Source of the DNA: Amaranthus tricolor
Taxonomy: Eukaryota > Streptophyta > Magnoliopsida > Caryophyllales > Amaranthaceae
Reading direction: 5' to 3'
DNA: 64,000 bases
NCBI RefSeq assembly: GCF_026212465.1
Contig: NC_080063.1
Span: forward strand, 5,099,201-5,163,200
Shown: in pieces, positions 33,166 to 46,666 of the stretch
Position numbering within the stretch: position 1 is the first letter of the stretch
Layout: each line of letters begins with the position of its first letter
The notes under the pieces: model-generated
Seen by the model: the letters and a program-made list of their open reading frames with translations, nothing else
Databases searched by the model: none
Told to the model about the DNA's origin: nothing
Program-made: the position numbers and the translations under genes

Positions 33166-34735
33166 AAACATTTGTAAGACTGACGACGAGAGACTTGAAG
33201 AGACTGATGACAATCACCATCCACACCTATCGCTTAGGGCTTCCCACAATTGACAATCATGATGCAATGGAGGTAATTTTCAGATTTTCATCTCTATTTT
33301 TGATTGTTCTTTATTTAAATATAATGGCTGTCATTGTAAAATTAGGGATTTGCATATTCAATGTATTATTTTTTACATTAAGAAACTCACTTGATTTTCT
33401 ATGATAGATTACAAGGATGATGCTAACAACAGATCATAAGGATACGCTATTTTTGACAAACATTTTTATTGATTTTGACTTTTGGAGTTGATTGAGATTT
33501 TTTGTTGTATGTATAATTTTTTTTTTGGATATTTTACTCATTCTGTAAGACTTGTGGGATTTTTCTGATTTGTTTAATGTATATATTTGCTTGACAAAAC
33601 AATTTTATCTTCTTGTAGGTTTGGAATCACCAAATCAAAAAAAAATAATGTAGCTTAGTAAACTATTTTATTATATGAACACCATTTTAGAAATTAAATT
33701 TTAAAGAACACTAATGTTTAAATTTTTTTATTTTTCAACCCCAATTAGGCAAATCATTCGTCATATACAAACCAACGAATTAGCACAATTCGGACATTGG
33801 ACGAACACCTATATTATAGTATCATATTGATGGAGAATTATGGGTTAGCCAACAAGTACTTATGACATGTGGGCTTTTTCTTTATTCTTGTAATATGTGT
33901 TTGATTCTCATCACATAAGAATAAATTAATTTTTTATATTTGACCAAGCCCAAATAAAAAAAAAACTTAAAATGACTAGCATAAAAAAAATGTCATTTTT
34001 TATATACTAGCTTGAATTTCGTGTCAAGCACGGATAATATTTGACATGTGAGAGAAATCAAAAGTATCACTTTATATTATCTTGTACATTTAATATAGCA
34101 TTAATGTAATGACAATTTAATCTTTTATGATAAATACTGTAGGTATAATCTTTACAGTAAATAATATAGCAATTTTCTTCTTCTTTGGTTTCTTTTAGAA
34201 AACCCCATATATCATTTTTATAATTTTGATATTAGATTATTGTATAATTTAATATGGTTTTAATTGTTAATATCTTGTGATCATGATTGATAATATTTAA
34301 ATTGTTATGTAATAAACTCACTTGACCTTAGATTAACTACCCACTATTAATAAATAGATAAATAAAATATATTTTTATTAGGTTGTTGAATTCTACTATT
34401 CTTAATATCTATAAGTAGTGGATAGGTTATTTGGTGAATAGATGTAACTAAGCTCGTATTTCATATATATAGAATGCTTAATTTTTGCAAATATCTATGA
34501 AATTTTCAATCAAAAATTTATATTTCTATTAAACAATTATAATCATACTTCTATATTTCAAGACAATATTATTACATTGTTGAGTATTCACTATATTTAT
34601 ATTATTAGTGTGACTATTCTAATATAGAGTGTATTCCTTTAATATTACAAAATCCAAACAAAATTTCCATTCTACTTTGTAAGGAAAAATAATTCCCACT
34701 CTATTGTCCATGTCAGATGATTTCTTTTTCTGATT
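33166..34735. other. Intergenic AT-rich region
   Basis: No convincing coding sequence. The frames at 33195-33404 and 36243-36886 (further right) are AT-rich and lack domains. Confidence 0.4.
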
Positions 34736-34739
34736 ATTT

Positions 34740-35300
34740 TTTTAAAGAAAACCGCCATTTGAGATAACTGTTTGATAAAATAACAAAATTGCTTTCTTAG
34801 ATGACAGTCTATTTTGGGTTCAACATTTAAAAAAATTACCAAACCGTCATCTGAGATGGCCGTTTTAGTTTTTAGTTAAAAAAACGAAAAAAGGGGCTGT
34901 AAGGATTAGAACTCACAACTTTCTTATACGAAAGATTCTTGAAGACCAACTGTGCTAGATGACACCTTAACAATTCATTTCTTAATAGCATTAAGTATGT
35001 ACGCGGTAAGGCTTTAAGAAACACAAATGAAAATAAATGTCTCCCTTGGGAATAGAACCCGCGACCAATTGCAAATAGTACAAAACCTGCAAGGGCTACA
35101 ACCATCTTAATAACCATTAGCTCATTATTTTTTTTAAATGTATTTACATTAAACCGCCATCTCAGGTAGCGGTTTGCTTATTTTTTTTTACAAATTTGTT
35201 TAAATTAAATCGTCACTTTAAATGGCGGTTTGCTCATAAAAAAATATAAAATTGCCATCTTAGATACCGGTTTCATCCATAAAAAAAATGTAAAATTTTT
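34740..35300. repeat. Cluster of near-palindromic CCGCCATCT repeats
   Basis: Variants of aaaccgccatct(c/g)agatggcggttt occur near 34745, 34835, 35150, 35215 and 35255 in both orientations. A 250-bp interior separates the two groups. This interior holds two B-box-like words, in reverse gaattctaatcc-type and ggttctattcc-type (34880-35070), so it may be tRNA-derived. The layout resembles subterminal repeats of a small DNA transposon. No terminal CACTA or TSD was found. Confidence 0.5.
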
Positions 35301-35413
35301 TTGCATCCTATCCTACGTGGATAGTACCGAGGGAAATAAATTATCTGTAACGCACAATGGGAATTATGTTGTAAAAGAAACAATGTTAAAGGAAAAGATT
35401 CTCTAATATAGTA

Positions 35414-35669
35414 CTCCCTCCTATTCAGCTGAACTGTCCCATTTGACTTTTCACACTTGCCGAGGCAACATTTTAACTCTTAATATCTCAAATTATGCTT
35501 AATTAAAAATTATAAAAAGTTGATATTAATAATCCTTGTATTGAGACAAATCAAACAAGATCCCATATGACTATGTTTTAACTTATAGATTAAGAGTAAA
35601 ATACAAATTAAGAGTGATAAGTGAATAGTGCCAAAAAAAAATGGGACAATTCAGCTGAATAGGAGGTAG
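35414..35669. mobile_element. Stowaway-type MITE (TSD TA)
   Basis: It starts CTCCCTCCTATTCAGCTGAA and ends with the inverted TTCAGCTGAATAGGAGGTAG. It is flanked by TA at 35412-35413 and 35670-35671. The interior words match the other copies in the window. Confidence 0.9.
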
Positions 35670-35699
35670 TATAATATAAAGATTAAAATAGTTAATATG

Positions 35700-37250
35700 C
35701 ATGTCAAGCTTTAATATTTTTCTATAATTTCCTTACCTTATTAGCTGATACGTTTCCTCTTATATTCTTATGAGTATTATTTTTATAATAATTTATTCCT
35801 TTAACTTATTTAATTGATTTATTTATTATTGTATGGTATATGTCTAAATATGAAGTTTACTTTATTAACTGAATTTAATAATGTAATTGACTATTATAGC
35901 CAAATCATTTAGGTAGAAAATTTTCAACCATAACTTGACACGTGTAAATAAGATACTTTTTTGGTTTCTCTTTTAGTATACTAGTATATAAACCCGTGCA
36001 ATGCCCGTTTTTTAGTATAAATTAATATAAGGAATCTAAATTTTAATTAATGATGAAATTTCGTATTATCGTTATCTTATTCATATGGTTTTTTAATTAT
36101 TAATTAGCAAATAACTATGTATGTAATCTAATCAAGATAAATTTTGAATACCATGTCTGCAAAAAATCCAATATGCTGATTTTTTTTTTACCAATTATTG
36201 CAAATTAATAGTATTACATTACAAAACCAATGCTGATTTTTAATGCATCAATTACAAAATTATTGCAAATCAATCATACAATTTCCTTATTTAATGTATC
36301 AGTTATTTCAAGATTTTAATTTATCAATTACAAAATCATTGCAAATCAATTATAGAATTTCCTTATTTAATGTAAGATTACATGTTATATTTAAATTGTT
36401 TAGTCAGCAACCTACTCAAATCAAATTAATCCAAATGTCAAAATCACTCTTATCGCGATATTTGTCATTTTGCTTCAACTTTATTACAATGTATGATATG
36501 ATTAGTATAGATAGATAGGTAGATACCCCTTCTTAATTTTTAACCCAATTATACATCATTTTCCACATCCAATTTTTTACGAAAGTTTTTACAAACCTAG
36601 TAAATGTAGTTTATAAATTTTACAATGGGTTCTTGATGTATTTATTACTAAGTTTTAAGAGGCACTAAAGATAGGATATTTGGAGGCGTCTTATTTATAT
36701 CTTGAATTATTGAGACTTTTCCCTAATTTGTTGATGTTTTTATTCCTTGCCTTTCATATATCGCTTTTTGTCTTGTTTTTAGTTAGTTCTTATTTTTCCT
36801 TTATTTATATGCTTAGTTTTTTATCTATAATTTTTTTTTTGTTAATTATTGTTATAGTCAAACTTATGGTGCATGCTGGCAAGTAAATAATGTAGGATGT
36901 ACTTCTTCGGAGGATCAAATTTAAGTGGGGAGACTCTTTGGCCACATTCTCTTTTATGAATATGGGTTGTCGTCTTCATTCTCTCCATAGACCCTGCTTA
37001 TAGTCCATATGAGCGGGATACACTTGATATGATGATGATGGAAATTATTAAAAAAGACAATTTCTTTGAGAAACTATCTATTTGGGTTGATTAAAATTTC
37101 AAAAAAGAAAACTGAAAATACTGAAAAAGAATACATACTTGACTTACCATAAACACCCACTTTATATACTATAAACACATATTTTTACATATAATAAACA
37201 ACTATTATAAACATATCATAAACACCAACTACGACTATCATAAACACATA
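35700..37250. other. Intergenic AT-rich region
   Basis: It contains the word actagtatataaacccgtgcaatgcccg (split here as actagtatataaaccc and gtgcaatgcccg) near 35983, a recurrent end-like sequence in plant genomes. No gene supported. The short frames are AT-rich. Confidence 0.4.
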
Positions 37251-37257
37251 TTATAGG

Positions 37258-37798
37258 CAGGGACAAAGCCAAGATTTTAAATTAGGGGGGCCAAATTGTT
37301 GATATACTAAAAAGTTATATATAATATAAGCTGTTCAAAACTGACATGATGACCCGAAATTTACACAACATTGTAACCGAATTCAATTTGACTCGAATTT
37401 GAAAATAATTTACAATTATATAAAAACAATATGAACACAAAATCCGATTTCAAACCCACCCAAAACACCTAACCCGAAATCAACAATGACTCACACAAAC
37501 CATTAAACACTAGTTAAGCTATAAAAATATTAAAATCATATAGATTGAAATGAACTTGAATCATATAAATTTAGTTTTCTATAAAAATAATAGTTTAAAT
37601 TAAGATTTGATCTCTTAACCTTAGATTACAAATGTGTTAGTCCAACCATTGAGCTATGTAATTTTTGTTATATTTTTACTCTTTTTAAACTGTATATCAT
37701 ATTAGTAAGGGGGCCAAAGCCAGATTTACAAGGGATCACATTTTCGACAAAGGGGTCGGGCCTCCCTAGCCCCCCATGTAGCTTTGCCCATGATTCTA
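37258..37798. mobile_element. Probable non-autonomous repeat with GGGCAAAGC-type ends
   Basis: The left end ggcagggacaaagccaagatt and the right end (inverted) catgggcaaagctacatgg are imperfect inverted repeats. Both are followed inward by G-rich ttaggggggcc / ggggggctaggg words. The interior is AT-rich with no coding. A target duplication could not be assigned. Confidence 0.5.
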
Positions 37799-38149
37799 GG
37801 TGTTGACTTTTGACTTAGTGTTTACTAAAAAGGATAAATACCTACTTAACATATCATAATACCAACTTTACAAAATTTTAAACACATATTATGCATACTA
37901 TAAACAATAATTTCACATAATAACACATCATAAAAAAGATTAATTAGATATTTATTTTAATTTTCCACACCACAGCTAATTAAGTTAAGCTGCAATTTCA
38001 ATACTAGATACTCCATATACTAAATATCCCTTTTAAACTTGCTAAAAGTGGTATGTTATGATAAAAAATAAAATGTCGTGTTCAATAGAAAATTTAAAGG
38101 GATAGAAAGATTATACAAATAAAAATGCACATTAATTATTAATTGATAC

Positions 38150-38700
38150 TTCTATGTGATAGGCTGAATAACACGAAACCCAGAATAGAGATTCGATCCG
38201 GTTAAATAGCCATAAGTTTTGCTTACGTGAATCATGGGTTTTCCCTAACGTAGCAGACTTGCAGTACAGGTAGATACACCAATACAAAGCTACTTTAGGT
38301 TTAAGCAAAGTACATCAGTACTTCACGCTATAAACAAAAGTTAAATCTACGTGGGCTTTATTTAGTCGCACTTAATTAAGTGTAGCTATAAATTGTATTT
38401 AAGCAAGTGACTTACCGAATAACCAACTCAAAACAAAAAATATAAAAATTTAAGCTGATGGTCGAGGCTTCAGAATATGTGTAGTATATTCTAACACGCC
38501 CTCTCATAAGAGAGCCTTTTTGGCTTAAAGTGTAGATGAAACACAAGCTCTCCTAATATATTTGACGCTTAATATTTCACTTTAAATAAGGGATGATTGA
38601 GATTCGAACTCATGACTTCTTATCTCGCTGGCTTTGATACCATATCAAAGAGTCAACTCAACAAAAAATTTAACCTTTTAATTAAGTTAGTTTCTTAACA
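38150..38700 (-). repeat. LTR/TRIM-like remnant with tRNA-like words
   Basis: Read on the minus strand it contains gatatggtatcaaagccagc, like a tRNA-Met primer-binding site. It also contains gagttcgaatctcaatc, like a pol III B-box. Ends are not defined. A decayed TRIM or SINE-type element is likely. Confidence 0.4.
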
Positions 38701-38865
38701 CGACTGGATAATAGCGGCGTAAGTCATGACTAAAGTACAATTTAAAAAAATTATGAAAATGAAAGAAATACTCTATGCAATATTGCGATTTTGCTTATTG
38801 GTGAATTGTGTTTGATTTGTTTTTCATCTGATGAAAATGATTAAGCACTAGTGGAAAAAATCGTA

Positions 38866-39130
38866 TTTGCTGCTAATCATTTGCTGCGGTTTTTATATAT
38901 ACGCAGCAATAAGTAGGAAAAAAAATTAGAAAAAAAAATAAACACTTAAATGCTGCGATTTTGGGCCTTGACCGCAACAAATACATATGAGCAGCTTCAA
39001 TTGCTGCGGTTTGTTTGACGCCCGCAGCAAAAAACGTTCTTCAATTGCTTCGGTTCTTGACTACCCGCAGCAAATAACTTAATTCTTCACATAATTGCTG
39101 CGGTTTTTGCCATGCCCGCAGCAATTGTAT
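38866..39130. repeat. Subterminal motif array, left end of CACTA 2
   Basis: Copies of (t)tgctgcggttt and its inverse gcccgcagcaa alternate about every 45-50 bp. Confidence 0.8.
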
Positions 39131-40133
39131 TTTCAAAAACGCGCCATATATGTTAATTAATGTTATGTTAGAACATAAAACCCACGAAACTGCTTTCATT
39201 ATATTGCTGTTTATACGACTGTTGCACTTCTTCACTCAATATTGAAACTGCCGGTTTTCTTGTTCATCATAATTTGTTCGATTACCGTCTTCAATCTTTC
39301 TTCTTCATCATCTTTTTGTTCTTGTTCTTCTTTGATCATCATTCTTGCTCTTCTTATTGCTTTTCTTCATCATCAACTTCTTGAAACTGCGCTGTACACA
39401 TTGTTGTTGCTCTTCTTAAACCCACGAAAACCCACGAAATTTGGGCTTAGTTCTTGCTCTTCTTCAAGGTATAATTTTTTTAAAGCTTATTAGTTCTCAA
39501 ACCCAGGCCATTATTGTTCAAGCTTCATTAATTGTGTACGTTTAGGGCGCTTAGTTTTTTTATACTAATTTTTTTTTTCATTGTATAGGTTATACACTAA
39601 CCCACCAAAACCCATGATAATTTAAGGTATTTTTTTCATTTTGATTTGTAAATTAGGTTTAAATTTGTCATACTTTATGAATGTGTATGTTGTTATTGTT
39701 TTTAAGTTTTAAATTTATCATATATATCATGTTTTGTTATATTTTTAAGTAATTTCTTCATTTTATTTATGATTGTGTATGTAGTTGTGGTTTTTAAGTT
39801 TTAAATTTATCATAATTTTTTTTATAGTTTGTAAGTTAGGTTTAATTAGGTTTGTTTATGGTTAAATAAATGAGTTGTTGATATGAATATTAATTAGTTG
39901 TCAAAGTTTATGAATGTGATTTGATTTTTATTGTTTTTATATAAATATTAATTATGGTTACTACAATAAACATCATTTGGACAGTTTAAAAAACATTGTG
40001 TTATTATTTGGGTTAATTAGTGTTAAATGAATGATTATTACTTAATTTTGTGGTTAGTTAGAGTTCGTTAAGTATATATGTATAAAAGTTGTGTATTAAT
40101 TTTGTTTTGAATCAATTAATCACACTAATTAGG
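39131..40133. other. CACTA 2 leader region
   Basis: AT-rich sequence homologous in reverse to 12600-13740 of the deleted element. It should contain the transposase promoter and leader introns. It holds low-complexity ttcttgttcttcttc runs near 39300-39480. Confidence 0.6.
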
Positions 40134-43100
40134 ATGACAAAAGATCGTTCTTGAATGTATGGAAGCATTGAATCGTCGGAATTTATTGATGGCGTATTAG
40201 AATTTTGTAGTATTGCGGTTGAACATCAAGTTAGGACGGGGGAGTTGGTTTTTATTGCCCATGTGTCAGTTGTGGCAATGTATCAAAGGTAGATAGTGTT
40301 GATATCCTTAGGGAGCACATACTTCGACGTGGGTTAGGCCTCAATATCATGTTTGGATTTGGCCGATGTCAATAAGGATGTAGTAGATCATGTTGATGGG
40401 TATGAGACAGATGAAGAGAATGTCGATGAGGATGTGGATCGTGTTGATGAGATGATGGAGGGAGTAGAGGATGAGTTAGGAAAACGTCCTCGTGTTTTTG
40501 ACTTGTTGACATAGGCTTCTCAAAAGCCTTTGTACCCTGGATGTACAAAGTTCACCAAACTAACAACAGTGTTGACAATTTTCAACATTAAGTCAAAGTT
40601 CAATTGGAGTGACGCTAGTTTCACAATGTTATTAGAAGCGTTAGGTGAGATGCTTCCTGAGGGAAATGAACTTCCAAAGTCGACATATTATGCCAAAAAT
40701 CTCATGTGTCCTTTCGGCTTAGAGTACCAGAAGATTCGTGCGTGTCCGAATGATTGTGTGTTGTATCGGAATGAAAATGAGAACTTAGAAGAGTGTCCTA
40801 GGTGTGGGTTATCGCGCTACAAGCGTAAAGGGGCTCGGGATGCTAAAGGGCCCCCGGCTAAGGTATTGTGGTATCTTTCAATAATACTTAGATTCAAGCG
40901 CTTGTTTTCTATAAAGAAAGATGCGTTAAATTTGAGGTGGCATGCAGATAGGGTGAAGAAAAGTCACTTGCTCACACATCCATCTGATTCTCCGGAGTGG
41001 AAGAGTATTGATAGGTTGCATAAGACTTTTGGAGATGAGGTTCGTAATTTAAGGCTCGGACTGTGTACGGATGGAATGAACCCATTCGGCAATCTTAGTT
41101 CTCAACATAGTACTTGGCCGGTACTTTTAGTGATCTATAATTTGCCACCTTGGTTGTGTATGAAGCGTAAGTACATAATGCTTTCGCTTTTTATCTCGGG
41201 TCCTAAAAAACCTGGCAATGACATAGATGTGTATCTTGCACCTCTCGTTGAGGATTTGAGAAAGATGTGGAATGAAGGTGTTTCAGTGTTTGATGCATAT
41301 GCTAATGAGGAGTTCACCTTGCATTCAATGCTTTTATGCATCGTTAATAATTTTCCGGCATATGGCAACTTATCGGGGTATAAGAACAAAGGGAAGAAAG
41401 CATGCCCAATATGTATCGATGACATAGAATCCACATGGATTCCTAAGTGCAAACACGTATTCATGCACCATCGAAAGTTCCTCCCACGAGACCACCAATA
41501 TCGTACGAAGAAGAAGTTGTTCAATAGGGAGGTTGAGGACCGTGTAGCTCGTCGACCGCTGACCGGTTATGAGGTTTATGAACAGGTTAAGGGAGTTGAG
41601 ACTGTATTTGGTAAAACGGGGCAAGTGCAAGGGGGTGAAGACCGATTATGGAAAAAAGAATCAATCTTTTGGAAGCTTCCATATTGGAGAGATCTACAGG
41701 TTAGACATTGTCTTGACGTTATGCATATAGAGAAAAATGTATGCGATGCCATACTCGGGACTCTCATGAACATTCCGGGTAAGACAAAGGATGTTGTGGG
41801 CACATGTTAAGGTAAGTAAGAAAAGAAATATAGCTGATGAAGTTGGTGGCAGTAAGAAGAAGATGAGTAATGACAAAGTTTATTTGCCTCCAGCTTGCTA
41901 CACATTGTCCAAAGCAGAGAAGCGGACATTTTGTGAGTGTTTGTATGGCATTAAGGTTCTGTCTGCGTACTCATTCAACATGAAGAGATTTGTGAGCCTA
42001 AATGGTGAGCTGAAGTTGGGAAGCATGAAATCTAACGATTGCTATGTAATGATGCAAGTGTTCTTACCAATTGCAATCCGTGGAATACTGCCAAAACATG
42101 TGAGATATGTTATTACCGAGCTCTGTTTGTTCTTCAACACAATTTTTAGTAAAGTTCTTGATCCCTTTAAACTTGATGCACTTCAACTCGACGTGATTGC
42201 AACTTTATGCAAGTTTGAGATGTATTTTCCACCTTCTTTCTTTGACATAATGGTTCATCTTATTGTCCATCTCGTTCGTGAGATCAAGCTTTTGGGTCCA
42301 GTTTTTTTAAAGTGGTGTTATCCTTTTGAAAGACACATGTGTGTTTTACAAAACAAGGTGAGGAATCCAGCACAACCCGAGGGGAGTATGATTCAAGGCA
42401 CTGTGAGCGATGAGATTAGTAACTTTATAGTCGAGTATTTGGCCATGGCAAAGCCTATTGGACTTCCCACCTCTAGACATGAAGGGAGGCTTGAGGGAAA
42501 AGGAACAATTGGCTCCAAATCGGTCACACCTCCTCGAGAAAGCCTTCTACCAGCACACTTGTATGTGTTGCATCATATTCCGGAAGTTCATCCTTTTTTG
42601 AGTGAGCATTTTGATATCTTGCGCGCAAAACATCCTTCTAAAGGGGATAGGGCATTGATGCAGTTGCATAACAAGACGTTTATTAATTGGTTTCATAATC
42701 GAGTAATATGCGAAGAACTCAAGGGTGTATCCAAAATTGTTAAGTGGTTAGCTTTTGGTCCTCGTGATGATGTCAACAAATATGAGGGTTATGATGTCAA
42801 TGGCTTCACATTTTGGACTGAGGGTCAAGACAAGAAGTCATCGTATCTATAGAATAGTGGGGTTTCTATTTTGGCGTCATCTACATTTTACGCGAGTGCG
42901 AAGGATCAAGCGCCGGTTGATGCTAAATTGGTATACTACGGGCGGGTACATGAAATATGGGAGCTTGACTACTCTACTTTCAATATTGGTCTTTTCAAAT
43001 GTAAGTGGGTAGATAATAATCGACGATGCATTAAAAATGACGACCCTTGTGGATTCACTCTTGTAGACTTAGCTCGTTTGCGTGATAGTGAGGAGCCATT

Positions 43101-43269
43101 CATACTAGCTACACAAGCCAAGCAAGTATTCTACATTGTCGACCCATCTAATAAAAAATGGTCTATTGTTGTACCGGAAAAAAGAAGTATCCTTGGTATA
43201 GGTGATGTGGAGGATGAGGAAGAATATGATGCTTTTGAAGACTCCCCTCCCTTTATCAATCCAAAATAA
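40134..43269 (+). pseudogene. TNP2-type CACTA transposase, disrupted
   Basis: The start is inferred at 40134 (MTKDRS) by alignment with the sister copy at 12588. The seventh codon is TGA at 40152. A G-run is one base short near 40238, and about 57 bp are missing near 40360. The main body (about 40530-41810) is Transposase_21: CPNDCVLYR...CPRCGLSRYKRKG, DGMNPFGNLSSQHSTWPV, YNLPPWLCMKRKYIML, ISGPKKPGNDIDVYLAPL and LDVMHIEKNVCDAILGT. The frame breaks near 41800. A DUF4218-type region follows (to 42852: PFERHMCVLQNKVRNPAQPEGSM), then a DUF4216-type block (42871-43269: YYGRVHEIWELDYS). Order and spacing are those of plant CACTA transposases, with at least four breaks, so the copy is inactive. Confidence 0.88.
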
Positions 43270-45424
43270 GTGGATCAAGATGATGTAGATGATGTAGATG
43301 TTGGTTATATGCGTGTAGATCACACGGAAGAAATACATTTGAATTAAGTGATTCACAAGGTATGAATTTGCTTTTAAAGTTTTTTTGGCACTTGGTTTGT
43401 TTTGCATGAAACATTGCACATAACACTATTTGTTATATATTATTGTGTTGAACGTATTAGAATTGTTTTAGTCATATTCTTAATATTACTTAGCTTATGT
43501 TCTAATATATTTCTATTCATACTCTTTCAGGTACTGATTTACAATGCATCTATTCAGAGACAAAATTGTCCTCGAGATTGAGACCTCGGATAATGAGCAT
43601 CGTAGTTATGACAGCGAAGAAGACCAAATTGTGAGATACGAGCGTATGGCTGAAGACGCTCCACCGATTGACAATGATTTTGAAACTGAAGACGCCCCAC
43701 CAATGGATGCTCCCACTACTAGTAAGAAAAGAAAAGGGCGAGGTCCTACGAAAAACCTCAAAGTCACAGAACCCATGCATTTGGAATACAATGCATTGGG
43801 TCAACCCTGCGGAAAATGGCGTAGGCAATATGGAAAACAAGTGGGTCTATGTATCCGCAAGCTTTCCATATTGCACGCATGGAACGAGGTTCCAGAGGGT
43901 TTAAAGAACTCTCTATGGAATGATACTGTGGTAAGCAACTTTACTATTTTTACTCATTTATTTTCATTTTAAAATTAATTTGATTGACAGTAATAAATAT
44001 AAAGTTTTTTTGTAGAATCTTTTCCACATTGAGAGCGTGAGGACAAGAAAGATGTGTTTCTTTCAGCTGTTGCTGAAAGATTCAGAGATTTCAAATCCAA
44101 GCTAGTAACTGGCTGGATTACGAAGACACGTGCCTGTACGACCAAAAAGGTCAAAACGGGAAACGAAGGTGGAGAACAATCACCTTCGAAGATGCCCTAC
44201 GAAATATGGGGGCACATATCGAAGAGGGATTGGGAGGCCTTTGTTGCCAAAAGAACAACTCCCATAGAAGTTGTAAGTATTTCATATTATATTATAGTTT
44301 ACCAATTTGAATTTACTTCTTTTGATTCAGTCATTAAACTAATACATGACATTTGATTTCTATTGATTAATTAGGAAAAGCGTGGTAAAGCTTCTGATTC
44401 TGCAAGCAAAAGGAAGTTTTACCATCGCTTAGGCCAAAAAACGTACGATGAGGTCCGAAAAGAGTGGGTGGATGCGGGTTTATACCCCAATCAAAGTTCA
44501 TCCACGCCCTCATCTACGACTACCTCCGCATCCGTGAATACTCCTGCTGGAGATCGGGTGCGTGATTGGTATTGCGGGCTTCATTCCCGAGATGCAAGTG
44601 GTAAATTTACCATTAATGATCCGGGAACGAAGAAGGTTGCTAAAGATGGGAGCGGAGATGAAGTAGCAACCCTCCGAGCGGAGATTACGAAGGACGTTCT
44701 CGTCAAGCTGGCCGCCGTGTTGTAGAAGATGGGAGCACCCATTGTGGACTTGGCAAACCTAATTGTCGAGGATCAGGAAAGTCAACATGGGGATCCTACC
44801 GCTTTGGTCGAGCCAACACCCGAGCCCATTACCCCCGTAGCACCCCAGCTCATTACTAATACCCCTGAAGGGGAAAACCCCACACCGGAGAACATAAACT
44901 TCGTTGCTCAAAATCCGGAGCCAACTCCAGAGCCAGTGCTACAGGTACATAGTTTTTAAATATATAAGCACTTATTAATTTAAATTGCAACGCGTATTAA
45001 TATTTTATTATGATGCTTATTATACTAAACGACACAATTTTCAGGAGGCGACTCCTTGTTCTCTTTTGCTGCCTCAGTTAGGTGTTGCTAGTGATGGCGA
45101 CTTAACTGAGGTTGCATATGGTGTGGCCCAGCCAAATAAAGAGGGCCAAACAGTGCATTCAATGCCTGTTACAAGTGGCCACATCAGTGTGGCCGTGGAA
45201 ACTATTGTAAAGGGGTTTGAAGATTTCTCACTCTCAATTCCAATGCCAGCATGGAGTCTTGAGAAACTATCAGACGCCCTAGGTAGTTTCGTCACATGGC
45301 CATATGCTTGGGTCCGATTCACTAATATGGTAAGAATCATTTGTACCTTATTTATTTTTATTTTTTTAAATGCATGCTCACACTAATTTAATTGTATAAA
45401 TTGAAATAGCAAAAGAGTCCAAAG

Positions 45425-46666
45425 TAGGGGTGTCAAACAGGTCGGGTTGGGTCATTTTCAGGTTCGGGTCATATATAAATGGGTCAATAGACCCTTGACC
45501 TGAACCTGACCCATTTAATTAAATGGGTCAAAAATTGAAACCCCGACCTGATCTGTGGCAGGTCGGGTCAACCTGCTAATGACCCATTTAACCTGCTTTT
45601 TTTTTCAGGTCATTAAACCCACATATTTCAGGTCATTTGACCCATTTAACCCATTTGACCCAAATATTCTATTCACATTTTTACTCAACTCAGACTCATT
45701 GTGCAATGATATCTTTATTGATCATCACTTAACCCAATTTCAGATTCATCATCAATTGATTTAACAACATCATCAATTGATTCATCATCAGATTCATCAT
45801 CAATTTAACAACATCAATTGACATGATTACTCCCAAGAACAACAAAATGGAAATACAAAAGTAAACTCCAAAGGAAAATACACAAAGAACTCAATATACA
45901 TAGCAGTAACAGGATTTGGTGGAATGGAACACAAAAAAAATCAAAAAAATCGAGCATTAAGAACAATGAAAATAGCAGTATCAGGACTAACAGCAATGAA
46001 CATTAAAATCAGAAAAAATCGAACAAAAAATAATCAGAAAAATCAGACAATAAAAATACAAGAATGAGAGCAGAGAAGAGTTCGGCCTGAAGGTCGAAGA
46101 CTCGAAGCACTCGAAGACGAAGTGGAAGGCGCACAAAGAAGAGGAATGAGGAAGGCGCACAGAGAACTGAGAGAAGAGGAATGAGGAAGGCGCACAAAGA
46201 ACTGAGAGAAGAGGAATGAGGAAGGCGCACAGAGAACTGAGAGACGAGGAATAAGGAAGGCGCACACTCGCACAGAGAACTGAGGAGAAGAGGAATAAGG
46301 AAGGCGCTGCGCACAGAGAAAACTGAAGAGGAATGAATGAGGAACTGAGGAAGGCGAAACCACGAAATAATTTTAGGGTTTATGATTTTGAATAGAACAG
46401 AGCGAAGAGGAATGGGCTAATATCGTAGGCCCAACTCCCAAGTGGGTTAATATGGGTCGACCTGACCTGAATGACCCATTTAATAAATGGGTTAAACAGG
46501 TTTTTTTCGGGTTTAAAAATTCAACCTGAACCTAACCCATTTAATAAACAGATCAGGTCGGGTTGACCCATTTAATTAATTGGGTCAAAAATCTAAACCC
46601 AAACCCGCTAATTTCGGGTCGGTTTCAGATCAGGTTGGCAGGTCGTGTCAGCTTTTGCCAGCCCTA
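45425..46666. mobile_element. hAT-type non-autonomous element in an exon (TSD GTCCAAAG)
   Basis: The ends TAGGGGTGTCAAACAGG and (inverted) TAGGGCTGGCAAAAGC are hAT-like. They are flanked by the 8-mer GTCCAAAG at 45417-45424 and 46667-46674. Subterminal regions are filled with gacccattta / gggtcaggtcggg words. Removing the element and one duplication restores a continuous QKSPKGSWREIG reading in the CACTA second gene. Confidence 0.92.
46125..46340. repeat. ~35-bp minisatellite inside the hAT element
   Basis: The unit gaggaatgaggaaggcgcac-agagaactgagaga repeats about five to six times with small changes. It yields Ser/Leu/Pro-rich spurious frames on the minus strand. Confidence 0.85.

Noticed and set aside
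34872..35117. tRNA genes suggested by B-box-like words near 34890, 35055 and 38600
   Set aside because: No cloverleaf can be folded around these words and no acceptor stem is visible. They look like decayed tRNA-derived repeats.
45987..46363. Ser/Leu/Pro-rich repeat protein frames on the minus strand
   Set aside because: Three overlapping frames all read through the hAT minisatellite. The periodicity comes from the DNA repeat, and all three are open for that reason.
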